Notes: a model not told the origin generated them from the sequence alone. A stretch of DNA of 52,308 nucleotides from Marinospirillum insulare DSM 21763 (GCF_000686905.1 NZ_JMLW01000022.1:1-52308), one strand, 5' to 3'. Shown: positions 35,929 through 44,556, counted from the first letter of the stretch. Numbers and translations are program-made.

Positions 35929-37761
35929 GTGGGCATGACACAGAGCAAAAACGGAACAACCTCAGAAGAACCGAAGGAAGAAGGTCAGCTAATTAAGTCA
36001 CGTGAGGGCATCTATCGCCTTATGCGTAGGCTACAAGTCAAGCATACGCCTTTAAAGCTACGCTTTGACTCGGTTGCAGACCACTATACCAGCATGGTGC
36101 TCGCCGTAAACTTTAAAGAAGGTTACATTTTGCTAGATGAAGTCACCCCAAAATGGGGTGATGAGCTTATGGCAAAAGCTATTCCCTTTCATTTTGATAG
36201 CTACCATGACGGCTGCAAAATTAGTGCAGAAAAGCTACAAGCTGTTGGGCGTGCCATCAAAGAAGATAGCCCGGTTTATAAAGTCCTCTTCCCCACTGAG
36301 TTACATTTCTTACAACGTCGTCAATTCTTTCGTGCATCTGTGCGCTTATCTTTAAATATTCAGGTAAGGCTTGGCGTTAAGAAGCCAGAAATTAAACGTG
36401 ATGAATATGACAACATCATCCCACAAAGCCCTACTTGGGAGCATGATGGGTTGCTCAGAGACTTATCCGCCCAAGGCTGTCAAATTGAAGCCAAGGGTGA
36501 CTTGCGCGAAACGCTACCAAAAAATACCGAGTACACCAGCTGCTATATTATTTTTCCTAACGGTCACCTTCTTGATATTGGTATAGCCATACGTCACGTT
36601 GGTTACGATGAAAAAAGAGATGTTAGCAGCTTAGGTTGTCAGCTCATTAATATGGATCCTAAACTGGATCGCAAAATTTCTTTTATCGTTAATGAGTTAC
36701 AGCGTGATAATGCTCGCTCAAGTTCAGGCAATAGCTCTGCACCCATATCCGAGCTTTTCTTAGATGCTTCAGGCAAAGAACCTAGCAAAAACACCCAGCC
36801 TGAAACCGAAGAAGAAACCAAGGAGCTAGAGAAACTTACAACAGAAGAAGTGCATCACAAAGCTGTGCGTTGCGTACAAAAGCTAGTTAATAGCTTGCGA
36901 GATAAAACTGCCTTACCTATCGATGAGGCCTGGGAAGTAACCGATCTACTTTTAGAAAAGCTTCAAAAAGATCGGCAAGAACTACTACTCATTTCTCGTG
37001 TTCGCTCATCAGCCAACTACCTTTATGAGCACTCAGTCAGTGTTGCGGTATTGCTTGCTGATCAAACCATGTTTAACCAAGATAACCCTAGGTCTGGTGA
37101 TCCAAGCTACCTGCGCGACATTATTTTTGCAGGCTTGTGCCATGACTTAGGTAAAGGCTTAATACCTGACAGAATTGTTAATAAAAGCGGCGAATTAAAC
37201 GAAACAGAAGCCAAGGTAATGCACAAGCACTCTTTGCTAACCCGAGAAGTTCTCTCTAGGCAACAGGGCATGCCTGCCATTGCATTAACCCTTGCCACAC
37301 AAAACTGTGAGCGCTTAGATGGCTCAGGTCACCCTGAACACCTAAAAGGTATTTCCATAAGCCCTGTTGGCAAGCTAGCAGCCGTTATTGATGTATTTGA
37401 TGCCATGACCAATGGTCGTAGCTACCGTGCAGGCCTACCCTATGCTTTAGCTTATAAACGCCTTTTAGCCATGCGTGACAAGCTAGACCTAGCCTCTATT
37501 CAACAGCTGATTAAACGCCAAGGACTCTACCCAATCGGTTCGCTAGTCGCTTTTGAAAATGGTGACCTAGCCTTTGTAAAGCGCCATGACCAAAATAACC
37601 ACCCATCAGTGGTTCGCCTAGTCTTTAATAAAAATACCAATCAGCCATTAAAACACCAAGACCTGAAGCTAGCTGTTCTACCTGATAGCAAGAAAAAGCT
37701 ACTGCCTGAAGATCCTGCCAAGTACCAACTACTTAACGATTTACTACTCAACGAACTTTAA
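35929..37761 (+). CDS. YcgR-like/PilZ protein with degenerate HD-GYP domain
   Basis: A 610-residue cytoplasmic signalling protein. Residues about 20-115 resemble the YcgR N-terminal domain. A PilZ domain follows, with RRQFFR (R130, R131, R135) and DLSAQG (D178, S180, G183), the residues that bind cyclic di-GMP. After a polar linker (about 265-310) comes an HD-GYP domain at about 330-505. The HD pair H405-D406 is intact (CHDLGKG), but the usual HHE..DGSGYP block reads QNCERLDGSGHP: Asn459-Cys460 replace the two metal-binding histidines and His468 replaces the tyrosine of GYP. The phosphodiesterase is therefore probably inactive or altered. The GTG start at 35929 has AGGAT upstream; ATG 35935 is an alternative. 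It is transcribed alone. Confidence 0.85.
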   Translation: MGMTQSKNGTTSEEPKEEGQLIKSREGIYRLMRRLQVKHTPLKLRFDSVADHYTSMVLAVNFKEGYILLDEVTPKWGDELMAKAIPFHFDSYHDGCKISAEKLQAVGRAIKEDSPVYKVLFPTELHFLQRRQFFRASVRLSLNIQVRLGVKKPEIKRDEYDNIIPQSPTWEHDGLLRDLSAQGCQIEAKGDLRETLPKNTEYTSCYIIFPNGHLLDIGIAIRHVGYDEKRDVSSLGCQLINMDPKLDRKISFIVNELQRDNARSSSGNSSAPISELFLDASGKEPSKNTQPETEEETKELEKLTTEEVHHKAVRCVQKLVNSLRDKTALPIDEAWEVTDLLLEKLQKDRQELLLISRVRSSANYLYEHSVSVAVLLADQTMFNQDNPRSGDPSYLRDIIFAGLCHDLGKGLIPDRIVNKSGELNETEAKVMHKHSLLTREVLSRQQGMPAIALTLATQNCERLDGSGHPEHLKGISISPVGKLAAVIDVFDAMTNGRSYRAGLPYALAYKRLLAMRDKLDLASIQQLIKRQGLYPIGSLVAFENGDLAFVKRHDQNNHPSVVRLVFNKNTNQPLKHQDLKLAVLPDSKKKLLPEDPAKYQLLNDLLLNEL

Positions 37762-37764
37762 ACC

Positions 37765-38012
37765 TTATCCACAAGATCTGTGGATAAACTGGTGGACAAA
37801 TCCTTTATACTTGGCGCTAAGCCAATAAATATAGCCTCCACCTTAAAAAGTTCATTTTTTAATCAAGCTTAGTTAGGTTAAGTACACGGGCCAGAGCAGA
37901 TCAACCCCAGAGGCAAAAGCTAAGTTAACCCAGCCATTAAAAAGTAATATAAATTAAATAGTTAGAGACTTAGATTTTAAGCCTAATAGAAGGTAGGTAA
38001 AATTGTGGATAA
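37765..38012. promoter_or_regulatory. Cluster of three perfect DnaA boxes in a 295-bp gene-free stretch
   Basis: TTATCCACA occurs at 37765-37773, inverted (TGTGGATAA) at 37779-37787, and again inverted at 38004-38012. The first two form a 9-bp perfect hairpin with a 5-base loop (AGATC) just after the PilZ/HD-GYP gene. The sequence between is AT-rich and has no recognisable gene. The pair could also act as a weak terminator, but no T run follows it. Confidence 0.6.
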
Positions 38013-38056
38013 AACCAGAGATGATTACAACTAAAAGGAATGGTCAGCTGTAAAAG

Positions 38057-38132
38057 TGGCGTCCCATAGGGGGTTCGAACCCCTGTTACCGCCGTGAAAG
38101 GGCGGTGTCCTGGACCACTAGACGAATGGGAC
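38057..38132 (-). tRNA. tRNA-Glu (anticodon TTC)
   Basis: Read on the minus strand, 76 bases fold as a cloverleaf. The acceptor stem pairs GTCCCAT with ATGGGAC, the anticodon stem pairs CCGCC with GGCGG around loop CTTTCAC (anticodon TTC), and the T arm has GGTTCGAACCCC. The discriminator G and CCA are encoded. It follows tRNA-Ala by 45 bp and lies beside gltX, the gene for its own synthetase. Confidence 0.96.
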
Positions 38133-38177
38133 GTAAATACTTTTACTAACTAATAAAACAATCTGTAGGACTAGATT

Positions 38178-38253
38178 TGGTGGAGGTATGCGGGATCGAA
38201 CCGCAGACCTCCTGCGTGCAAGGCAGGCGCTCTCCCAGCTGAGCTATACCCCC
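38178..38253 (-). tRNA. tRNA-Ala (anticodon TGC)
   Basis: Read on the minus strand, 76 bases fold as a cloverleaf. GGGGGTA pairs with TACCTCC in the acceptor stem (one G-T pair), the D arm is AGCTCAGCTGGGAGAGC, the anticodon loop CTTGCAC gives TGC, and the T arm is GCGGTTCGATCCCGC. The encoded end is ACCA. It has its own promoter just upstream. Confidence 0.96.
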
Positions 38254-38276
38254 AGGATGTCCTCAAGACGGTGCGT

Positions 38277-38305
38277 ATAATAGGCATCTATCATCACACC
38301 GTCAA
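38277..38305 (-). promoter_or_regulatory. Promoter of the tRNA-Ala/tRNA-Glu unit
   Basis: On the minus strand TTGACG (38305-38300) and TATTAT (38282-38277) are 17 bp apart, followed by a GC-rich discriminator (ACGCACCG), as is usual for stringently controlled stable-RNA genes. The mature tRNA-Ala begins 23 bp downstream. Confidence 0.75.
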
Positions 38306-38323
38306 GCTTTATTTTAAATAAAA

Positions 38324-39835
38324 TTAATCAGTTGCAGTTTTATTAGCCAAAAATGCCTGATAAGTCTTTTCTAGCTTTTTAGTGAGCTTTTTCGAAACAC
38401 CACCACCAGAAACTAGGTCTAACGCAAAACGTAACCGCGCTCGACTCATATCAGGGCCTAAAATCACCATGGCATCTAAAACAGAGGTAGATGATGTGCT
38501 ACCACTAATAGCAACAAATACGGGCTGTAAGTAATTGCGCATCTTCAATTCTGCATTATCAGCTAAAGCCTTCACGGTATTTAAAATAGCGTCTTTATTC
38601 CAAGTGGTTAAATTATCCATTTCCCAAACTAAAAGCTGAAACAATTCAACCAAATCTGCTTCTTCAAAACCTAATGCATCATAATCGGCTTTAGTGACCT
38701 TAGGCATACCGCTAAAGAAGAAACTCGCCATGGGTGCTATATCAGACAAAACCTCAATACGTGGGCGCAGTTGTGGAATAATCTGTTTAACGTAATCGCT
38801 GTTAAATGCCCATGTCATAAGCTCTGCAATCAGCTGCTCATCAGTAAAGTCTTCACGCAGGTACAAACCATTTAGCCAGCTGAGTTTTTCAACATCAAAT
38901 ACTGGGCCACCTAGCGAAACTCGCTGAATATCAAAATTCGCAATCATTTCTTCTAGGCTGAACTTTTCACGCTCATCAGGCATGGACCAACCCATACGGC
39001 CTAAGTAGTTCAACATAGCCGCTGGGAAATAGCCCATACGCTGGTAAAAATTAATTGAAGTGGGATTTTTACGCTTTGAAAGTTTAGATTTATCTGGATT
39101 ACGCAACAAAGGTAAATGGCAAAGTACTGGCATTTCCCAGCCAAAATACTCATAAAGTAATTTATGCTTAGGCGCTGAATTCAACCATTCTTCGCCACGC
39201 ATCACATGGGTAATCTGCATTAAATGGTCATCCACCACATTGGCTAGATGGTAGGTAGGCATACCATCTGACTTTAGAAGTATCTGTGCATCGACCATGC
39301 TCCAATCTAAAGCCACCTTGCCACGCAGCAAGTCGTCAATCACACAAGCACCATCATGTTCAGGCACTAGCATACGAATTACAAAGGGCGCATTAGCAGC
39401 AGCACGCTTGGCTACTTCTTCTTCAGGTAAGTATAAATCAGAGGGCTTTAAGGCTGTTGATCTACCTGCTAATTGACGTTGGCGACGTAATTCATCCAGT
39501 TCTTCACTGGTACGATAGCACTTAAAAGCTTTACCTTTATCGAGTAATTCTTGTGCGTACTTGCCATAAATATCACCTCGCTCACTTTGCCGATAAGGGC
39601 CAAATTCACCACCTACGTCTGGGCCTTCATCCCAATCCAAACCTAACCAACGTAAGGACTCAAAAATTTTCTGCTCAGATTCAGCAGTTGAACGCTGCTG
39701 ATCGGTGTCTTCAATCCGCAGAATAAATTTGCCCTGATGTTGACGGGCAAAACATAAATTAAACAACGCGATATAAGCGGTACCTACGTGGGGATCACCG
39801 GTGGGTGATGGAGCAATACGAGTGCGCACAGTCAT
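38324..39835 (-). CDS. gltX: Glutamyl-tRNA synthetase
   Basis: A 503-residue class I synthetase that charges tRNA-Glu. The HIGH-type motif is in [22 protein letters not shown] (residues 6-27), [11 protein letters not shown] follows, and the KMSKS-type motif reads [14 protein letters not shown]. The C-terminal anticodon-binding helical domain is complete. It lies just upstream of tRNA-Ala and tRNA-Glu on the same strand, although the tRNAs have their own promoter. The start ATG at 39835 gives the conserved [13 protein letters not shown]. Confidence 0.96.
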   Translation of the reverse strand: MTVRTRIAPSPTGDPHVGTAYIALFNLCFARQHQGKFILRIEDTDQQRSTAESEQKIFESLRWLGLDWDEGPDVGGEFGPYRQSERGDIYGKYAQELLDKGKAFKCYRTSEELDELRRQRQLAGRSTALKPSDLYLPEEEVAKRAAANAPFVIRMLVPEHDGACVIDDLLRGKVALDWSMVDAQILLKSDGMPTYHLANVVDDHLMQITHVMRGEEWLNSAPKHKLLYEYFGWEMPVLCHLPLLRNPDKSKLSKRKNPTSINFYQRMGYFPAAMLNYLGRMGWSMPDEREKFSLEEMIANFDIQRVSLGGPVFDVEKLSWLNGLYLREDFTDEQLIAELMTWAFNSDYVKQIIPQLRPRIEVLSDIAPMASFFFSGMPKVTKADYDALGFEEADLVELFQLLVWEMDNLTTWNKDAILNTVKALADNAELKMRNYLQPVFVAISGSTSSTSVLDAMVILGPDMSRARLRFALDLVSGGGVSKKLTKKLEKTYQAFLANKTATD

Positions 39836-39889
39836 GCTTATTAATCCTGCTGATAAAAATAATGGGTTAAATCCAGAAACCTAGTTTAA

Positions 39890-40074
39890 AGGATTCTGCC
39901 ACTGGCTGCATTGCTCAGAATTTATTGCGACATTACGCCACCTTCACAGCCCTTATTTTTTGTAAGACTATTGCTGCCCCATTTTCTAGGGCTTTATCTG
40001 TTATCACAAGGTTTAACCACTAGTAAAACCTAGGGCGACCTAGCACTCCCCTTGCAGGTCGCCATTTTATTTTT
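39890..40074 (+). ncRNA. Candidate small RNA ending in a strong terminator
   Basis: A good terminator, GGCGACCT (40034-40041) paired with AGGTCGCC (40056-40063) and followed by ATTTTATTTTT, lies in the 286-bp gap between gltX and dusA, with no plus-strand gene in front of it and no ATG in the preceding 130 bases. An orphan terminator like this often marks a small RNA. A weak promoter (TTCACA near 39945, 17 bp, GACTAT) could start it near 39980. Its identity is unknown and the 5' end is uncertain. Confidence 0.35.
40034..40074 (+). terminator. Orphan rho-independent terminator upstream of dusA
   Basis: An 8-bp perfect stem with a 14-base loop and a T-rich tail on the plus strand, 48 bp before the dusA ATG at 40122. 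It does not follow a coding sequence on that strand, so it either ends a small RNA or attenuates dusA transcription. Confidence 0.7.
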
Positions 40075-40121
40075 CTAAGGTTACACTTCACCAACTTTAA
40101 CTAGCTAGTGATCTTAATCTT

Positions 40122-41126
40122 ATGTCTCTGCAACTTTGGGGTGATCAACCCTACCCCCGTTTTTCTTTAGCGCCCATGTTAGATGTTACCGACCGCCACT
40201 TTCGGTATTTTTTACGTTTGCTTAGCACTCAAACCCTGATGTACTCAGAAATGATTACCACCGGTGCTATTTTACATGGCAAAGACCCACACAGGTTTTT
40301 AGATTTTTCAGCCGAAGAACATCCAATAGCCCTACAACTGGGTGGCAGCAACCCAGAAGACCTTGCACGTTGCGCTAAAATAGCTACCGAGTGGGGTTAT
40401 AACGAAATCAACCTAAATGTGGGCTGCCCCAGCGATAGAGTACAAAACAACCTAATAGGCGCTTGTTTAATGGCCCACCCCAACTTAGTGAGCGACTGCA
40501 TTCAAGCCATGCAAGCTGCCACCCACTTGCCGGTGACCATTAAATGCCGCATAGGTATTGATGACCAAGACGAAGACCAAGATTTAGAAGATTTTATTAG
40601 CCAACAAAAAGCGGCAGGTTGTAAAATATTTATTCTGCATGCCAGAAAAGCTTGGCTAAAAGGTTTATCACCCAAACAAAACCGTGAAGTACCACCGCTT
40701 AACTACGCCCGTGTGGAACGCTTAAAAGCCCAACACCCAGATTTAGTAATTGCCTTAAATGGCGGTATCAACACCCTAGAAGCATGCAAAGCCCAATTAG
40801 AAACCGTCGACTCAGTCATGCTTGGCAGAGCAATATGGAACAACCCCTGGTTGGTTTCCCAAGTGGACCAACAGCTGTATGGCGAGAAAGATAACGGTCT
40901 AACCCAACACCAAGCCATTCGTCATTACTTGCCCTATGTTGAAGAACGCCTTAGCCAAGGCGACAGGCTTAACCCCATCATTCGTCCCTTGCTGGGTGTT
41001 TTTCAAGGTGTGCCCGGAGCAAGGCGCTTTCGACGGGTATTAAGTGAAGGTGCACATTTACCCGGTGCCGGTGTAGAGTTACTAGAAGAAGCTTTGGCAC
41101 AAGTACCAGAAACTACAAACCTTTAA
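40122..41126 (+). CDS. dusA: tRNA-dihydrouridine(20/20a) synthase
   Basis: A 334-residue FMN enzyme that reduces U20/U20a in the D loop of tRNAs with NADPH. It opens with FSLAPMLDVTDRHFRYFLRLLS. The catalytic Cys102 is in LNVGCPSDRVQ, and FILHARKAWLKGLSPKQNREVPPL is the DusA-specific block. The usual GRFGACLM is here NLIGACLM, a mild change. The start of dusA is a known insertion target for integrative elements, but the gene is intact here with no integrase nearby. Confidence 0.93.
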   Translation: MSLQLWGDQPYPRFSLAPMLDVTDRHFRYFLRLLSTQTLMYSEMITTGAILHGKDPHRFLDFSAEEHPIALQLGGSNPEDLARCAKIATEWGYNEINLNVGCPSDRVQNNLIGACLMAHPNLVSDCIQAMQAATHLPVTIKCRIGIDDQDEDQDLEDFISQQKAAGCKIFILHARKAWLKGLSPKQNREVPPLNYARVERLKAQHPDLVIALNGGINTLEACKAQLETVDSVMLGRAIWNNPWLVSQVDQQLYGEKDNGLTQHQAIRHYLPYVEERLSQGDRLNPIIRPLLGVFQGVPGARRFRRVLSEGAHLPGAGVELLEEALAQVPETTNL

Positions 41127-41128
41127 GC

Positions 41129-41238
41129 CACCGATAACACGGATAAGGTCAAACCCCAAAACAAAACAATATTAGTTTAGTTTTTACTAACAAAGAGTTT
41201 ATCGGGATTTAATCTGTGCTTATTTGTGTAATCCGTGG
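41129..41238. repeat. Imperfect inverted repeat flanking ~70 bp, possible dispersed element
   Basis: CCACCGATAACACGGATAA (41129-41147) is matched in inverted orientation by TTATTTGTGTAATCCGTGG (41220-41238), 15 of 19 positions. The units are internally repetitive (GAT-ACAC-GAT pattern), like a dispersed intergenic repeat seen in many bacterial genomes. It begins 3 bp after the dusA stop. Confidence 0.5.
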
Positions 41239-41275
41239 CCTAGCTTTTAAGGTCTTAACTAAAAAGGATGTTTTG

Positions 41276-43660
41276 ATGAAACGCTTAGCTATTTTTATTC
41301 TAATTTTATTAATCACACTAACGCTAGGTGGCTATTGGTTTACTCAGCAAAAACAGCCCCAGCGTAGTGGTGAAATACAATTAGAGCAGCTAAGCCAAGC
41401 AGTGAGTGTGCGTTTTGATGAACGGGGTGTTCCGCATATTCAAGCCGCAACCGAGCTAGATGCTTACCGTGCGCTGGGTTATGTGCACGCCCAAGACCGT
41501 TTATTTCAAATGGAAATGGTACGCCGCCTAGCCCAAGGTCAACTGTCTGAAGTGTTAGGTGAAAAAACCCTAAAAATTGACCGCCTATTTCGTACCCTGC
41601 GCCTTCACCAGCACGCCAAAAGCTATTTAAAAACGCAAGACCCTAACAGCCCAGCCATGCAAAGCTTAAGTGCTTACTTAGATGGCATTAACCAATACCA
41701 AGCCACCCGTGCTAAACCCTTAGAGTTTAATTTATTAGGCATTACCCCTCGCCCTTTTACCGCTGAAGATACGCTAAGTGTCGCTGGTTATTTGGCCTAC
41801 AGTTTTGCTGCTGCTTTTCGTACCGAGCCTGTTTTAACCTTTATTCGAGATGAACTAGGCGAAGAGTATTTACGCATTTTTGATTTAAGCACACCCAGCC
41901 AAGGCGACCTTAGCTATCCTGAACTCTCTTCTACTAACACCACTAGCAGCCTAAGCAGCAACAAATTAACAGCAAACGATTGGCAGGGTTTAAATGCCCT
42001 AGCCAAAATTAGCCAAGCAGCACTCATTGAAAACAACCTACCCCAATTTGAAGGCAGTAACGCTTGGGTAATGGCGGGCAGTAAAACCCAAAGCGGCAAA
42101 CCCCTATTGGCAGGTGACCCACATATCGGCTTTTCTATTCCTGCAGTTTGGTACGAAGCCCACCTACAAACACCTAGTTTTGAATTGTATGGGCACTTTC
42201 AAGCCCTGAATCCTTTTGCATTACTAGGGCATAACCAAGAATTTGGCTGGTCACTGACCATGTTCCAAAACGATGATTTAGACTTAATTGCCTTGCCACC
42301 CAACTGGGAAAGCTTAGACAGCCACACAGAATTAATTGCCATTAAAGGCCAAGAGCCAGAAGAGCTCACCCTTTACAGCTCAGAGTTTGGGCCTATCGTA
42401 AATGCCGCGCTAGGTGAAGAAACACCCGACACGCCCATTGCTATCTGGTGGGCTTTTTTAGAAACCGAAAACCCTATTTTAGAAGCCTTTTACGACTTCA
42501 ATCGTGCTAATACGCTAGATAAAGCCCGTACTGCCGCCAGTAAAATTCATGCGCCTGGGTTAAACCTTGTTTGGGCGAATGCACTAGGAGATATTGCTTG
42601 GTGGGCAGCAGGTAAAATACCGATTCGTGATGCCAGCGCACAGCCGGCTTTTATACTCAACAGCCAAACAGACGCAGTTAAGAAATACGGCTTCTACCCT
42701 TTTAGCGATAACCCACAAGAAGAAAACCCCGAACGTGGCTATATTGTTTCAGCAAACTTTTTACCTGCTTCACCCAATAAAATACCCCTGCATGGCTACT
42801 ACAACCTAGCCGACCGGGGTGAACAACTCATTAAAGAACTAAGCCAACCCAACAAACAATGGAATACCCAAAACAGCCAAGCAGTCCAACTAGGCGAACA
42901 AAGTGGCTATGCAGCACGCCTACTTAAACCCTTGTTAGGCGATTTATACGCCAGCGCCAGCAGTAAAGAAGAAACCCTGCTGATTAACCAGTTAGCAAAA
43001 TGGCAGGGTAATTTCCCAACCGACAGTTATTTACCCACTGTGTTTACTGAATTTACCTACCAGCTTTTAAAAGCTACTTTTTTAGATGAATTAGGCGAAA
43101 GCACTTTTGAAAACCTACTTAATACACGCATGATTGATAGCGCCTTACCGCTATTAGCTGCAGACCCCAATTCGCCTTGGTGGAATAATCATAAAACTGG
43201 TGAAACACAAACTCGCCAAAAGGTTGTAGGCCAAGCCTGGCAAGCCACCTTAAAACACCTAAATAACACACTCGGCGCTAAGCTAGACGCTTGGCAGTGG
43301 GGTAAAGCTCACACCCTAACCCCTAACCATCCTCTAGCTGCGGTTAAACCCTTAGATAAACTTTTTAATGTAGGTAGCTTTGCAGCACCTGGTGGGCACG
43401 AACTAGCCAACAACCTTTCTAGCGGCTATACCAGTGCACCTTGGGCTGTTGAATATGGGCCATCGACAAGACGGTTAATAGACTTTGCTGAGCCTGAAAA
43501 AGCCCTAGGTATTAATCCGGTCGGCCAGAGCGGCGTTGTATTTGATAAGCACTATTCAGACCAAGCACAAGCTTATATAGAAGGACGCTACTACCCACAG
43601 CACTTAGCAGAAAAAGCTATTCACAAAAACACCCAAAGCACCTTAAAACTAGTGCCTTAG
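41276..43660 (+). CDS. Penicillin acylase-family Ntn hydrolase
   Basis: A 794-residue exported precursor. It has a signal or anchor helix (residues 1-22, KRLAIFILILLITLTLGGYWF), an alpha chain with GVPHIQAATELDAYRALGYVHAQDRLFQMEMVRRLAQGQLSEVLG, a spacer, and the autoproteolysis site EGSNAWVMAG, with Ser261 as the likely N-terminal nucleophile of the beta chain. LLAGDPHIGFSIPAVWYEAHL and GHNQEFGWSLT follow. The family hydrolyses amide bonds of penicillins, cephalosporins or acyl-homoserine lactones; the substrate cannot be assigned. I start at ATG 41276 with AAAGGA 6-7 bases upstream; the longer frame from 41216 crosses the inverted repeat. Confidence 0.88.
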   Translation: MKRLAIFILILLITLTLGGYWFTQQKQPQRSGEIQLEQLSQAVSVRFDERGVPHIQAATELDAYRALGYVHAQDRLFQMEMVRRLAQGQLSEVLGEKTLKIDRLFRTLRLHQHAKSYLKTQDPNSPAMQSLSAYLDGINQYQATRAKPLEFNLLGITPRPFTAEDTLSVAGYLAYSFAAAFRTEPVLTFIRDELGEEYLRIFDLSTPSQGDLSYPELSSTNTTSSLSSNKLTANDWQGLNALAKISQAALIENNLPQFEGSNAWVMAGSKTQSGKPLLAGDPHIGFSIPAVWYEAHLQTPSFELYGHFQALNPFALLGHNQEFGWSLTMFQNDDLDLIALPPNWESLDSHTELIAIKGQEPEELTLYSSEFGPIVNAALGEETPDTPIAIWWAFLETENPILEAFYDFNRANTLDKARTAASKIHAPGLNLVWANALGDIAWWAAGKIPIRDASAQPAFILNSQTDAVKKYGFYPFSDNPQEENPERGYIVSANFLPASPNKIPLHGYYNLADRGEQLIKELSQPNKQWNTQNSQAVQLGEQSGYAARLLKPLLGDLYASASSKEETLLINQLAKWQGNFPTDSYLPTVFTEFTYQLLKATFLDELGESTFENLLNTRMIDSALPLLAADPNSPWWNNHKTGETQTRQKVVGQAWQATLKHLNNTLGAKLDAWQWGKAHTLTPNHPLAAVKPLDKLFNVGSFAAPGGHELANNLSSGYTSAPWAVEYGPSTRRLIDFAEPEKALGINPVGQSGVVFDKHYSDQAQAYIEGRYYPQHLAEKAIHKNTQSTLKLVP

Positions 43661-43854
43661 CTTGAAATAAAAACCTAAGCCATGAGTTAGCAGGGATAAA
43701 TAAAGCCAAGTCCTTGCTAATAACCACCAGCTCCACTCATTACCATCACTTAAGCACTAGCCTGTAAAAAGCTAATTAAAATACTTTGCTCTAGGTCTTT
43801 GTTCTACTGCAATACAACAACTAACATTGAAAATTCAGCCGCAAAAAAATAACC

Positions 43855-43883
43855 TTTACGCTATATAACCTACAAGCTATAAT
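43855..43883 (+). promoter_or_regulatory. Promoter of the higBA-type operon
   Basis: TTTACG (43855-43860), a 17-bp spacer and a perfect TATAAT (43878-43883). Two similar stretches, CTATATAACCTA (from 43861) and CTATAATAACCTAA (from 43877), sit over the spacer and -10 and could be operator half-sites for the antitoxin. The toxin ATG is at 43907. Confidence 0.65.
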
Positions 43884-43906
43884 AACCTAAGCAAATTGAG
43901 GTAACT

Positions 43907-44251
43907 ATGTGGGAGATAGTCACTGTTAATTACTTTGACCAATGGTTTCTTTCATTAAGTAATAGCGAACAGCAAAGTATTCTAGTGGGTATATTTAAAC
44001 TAAAAGAGTTTGGTCCAATGCTCGGCAGGCCTGACGTGGATACTCTTAAGAAAACTAAAAAAGTTAGAAATTTAAAGGAGTTAAGAATTCAGCATAATGG
44101 TAAACCTTACCGTATATTCTTTGCCTTTGATCCACTTCGTCAAGCTGTAATGCTTTGTGGTGGTAATAAGTCAGGTGAAAAACGTTTCTATGAAGACCTG
44201 CTACCTATTGCTGAAAAAGAATTTCTAAATTATTTACAAACCCTGAGGTAA
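43907..44251 (+). CDS. higB: HigB-like toxin (RelE superfamily, Gp49/DUF891 type)
   Basis: A 114-residue basic protein. FDQWFLSLSNSEQQSILVGIFKLKEFGPMLGRPDVDTLKKTK, then NLKELRIQHNGKPYRIFFAFDPLRQAVMLCGGNKSGEKRFYEDLLPIAEKEF is the pattern of phage-derived Gp49-like HigB toxins, with the conserved LKELR, RIFFAFDP and KRFYED elements. Members are ribosome-dependent mRNA interferases. Toxin-first order with an XRE antitoxin downstream is typical of higBA. Its stop codon lies inside the ribosome site of the antitoxin gene. The symbol is by family only. Confidence 0.88.
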   Translation: MWEIVTVNYFDQWFLSLSNSEQQSILVGIFKLKEFGPMLGRPDVDTLKKTKKVRNLKELRIQHNGKPYRIFFAFDPLRQAVMLCGGNKSGEKRFYEDLLPIAEKEFLNYLQTLR

Positions 44252-44253
44252 CT

Positions 44254-44556
44254 ATGGCTAAACCCTTGAGTGAACTGCTTAAAAAAATTGACCCTAATGT
44301 TATTACCGGTGCCCAAGAGCAAGCAACACAAGAAATCTTTGAAATGAAGTTAGCTGCACTTCGTGAAGAGCTTGAGTTATCACAGGTCGAAATAGCAAAA
44401 CGCTTGGGTGTTTCTCAACCATCTATTGCCAATTTAGAAAAACGTGGACAAGAAATTAAACTTTCATCATTAAAACGTTATGTAGAAGCCATGGGCGGTA
44501 AACTTACCCTAGACATTCAACTGGCTGACGGGCGCCATATTGGAATGAATTTTTAA
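44254..44556 (+). CDS. higA: XRE-family antitoxin (HigA-like)
   Basis: A 100-residue protein with a helix-turn-helix at about 33-88 (MKLAALREELELSQVEIAKRLGVSQPSIANLEKRG, then LSSLKRYVEAMGGKLTLDI). It starts 2 bp after the toxin stop. The 13 bases TGAGGTAACTATG at its start are identical to those at the toxin start. It should neutralise the toxin and repress the promoter upstream. Confidence 0.88.
   Translation: MAKPLSELLKKIDPNVITGAQEQATQEIFEMKLAALREELELSQVEIAKRLGVSQPSIANLEKRGQEIKLSSLKRYVEAMGGKLTLDIQLADGRHIGMNF

Noticed and set aside
37765-38012. DnaA-box cluster as the chromosomal origin
   Set aside because: No dnaA, dnaN, gyrB, rpmH, gidA or parAB gene is nearby, GATC sites are not enriched, and only three boxes are present. 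A regulatory or titrating role is more likely.
40122-41126. dusA as an occupied integrative-element attachment site
   Set aside because: The gene is complete from its normal start, no integrase or direct repeat lies beside it, and both neighbours are ordinary chromosomal genes.
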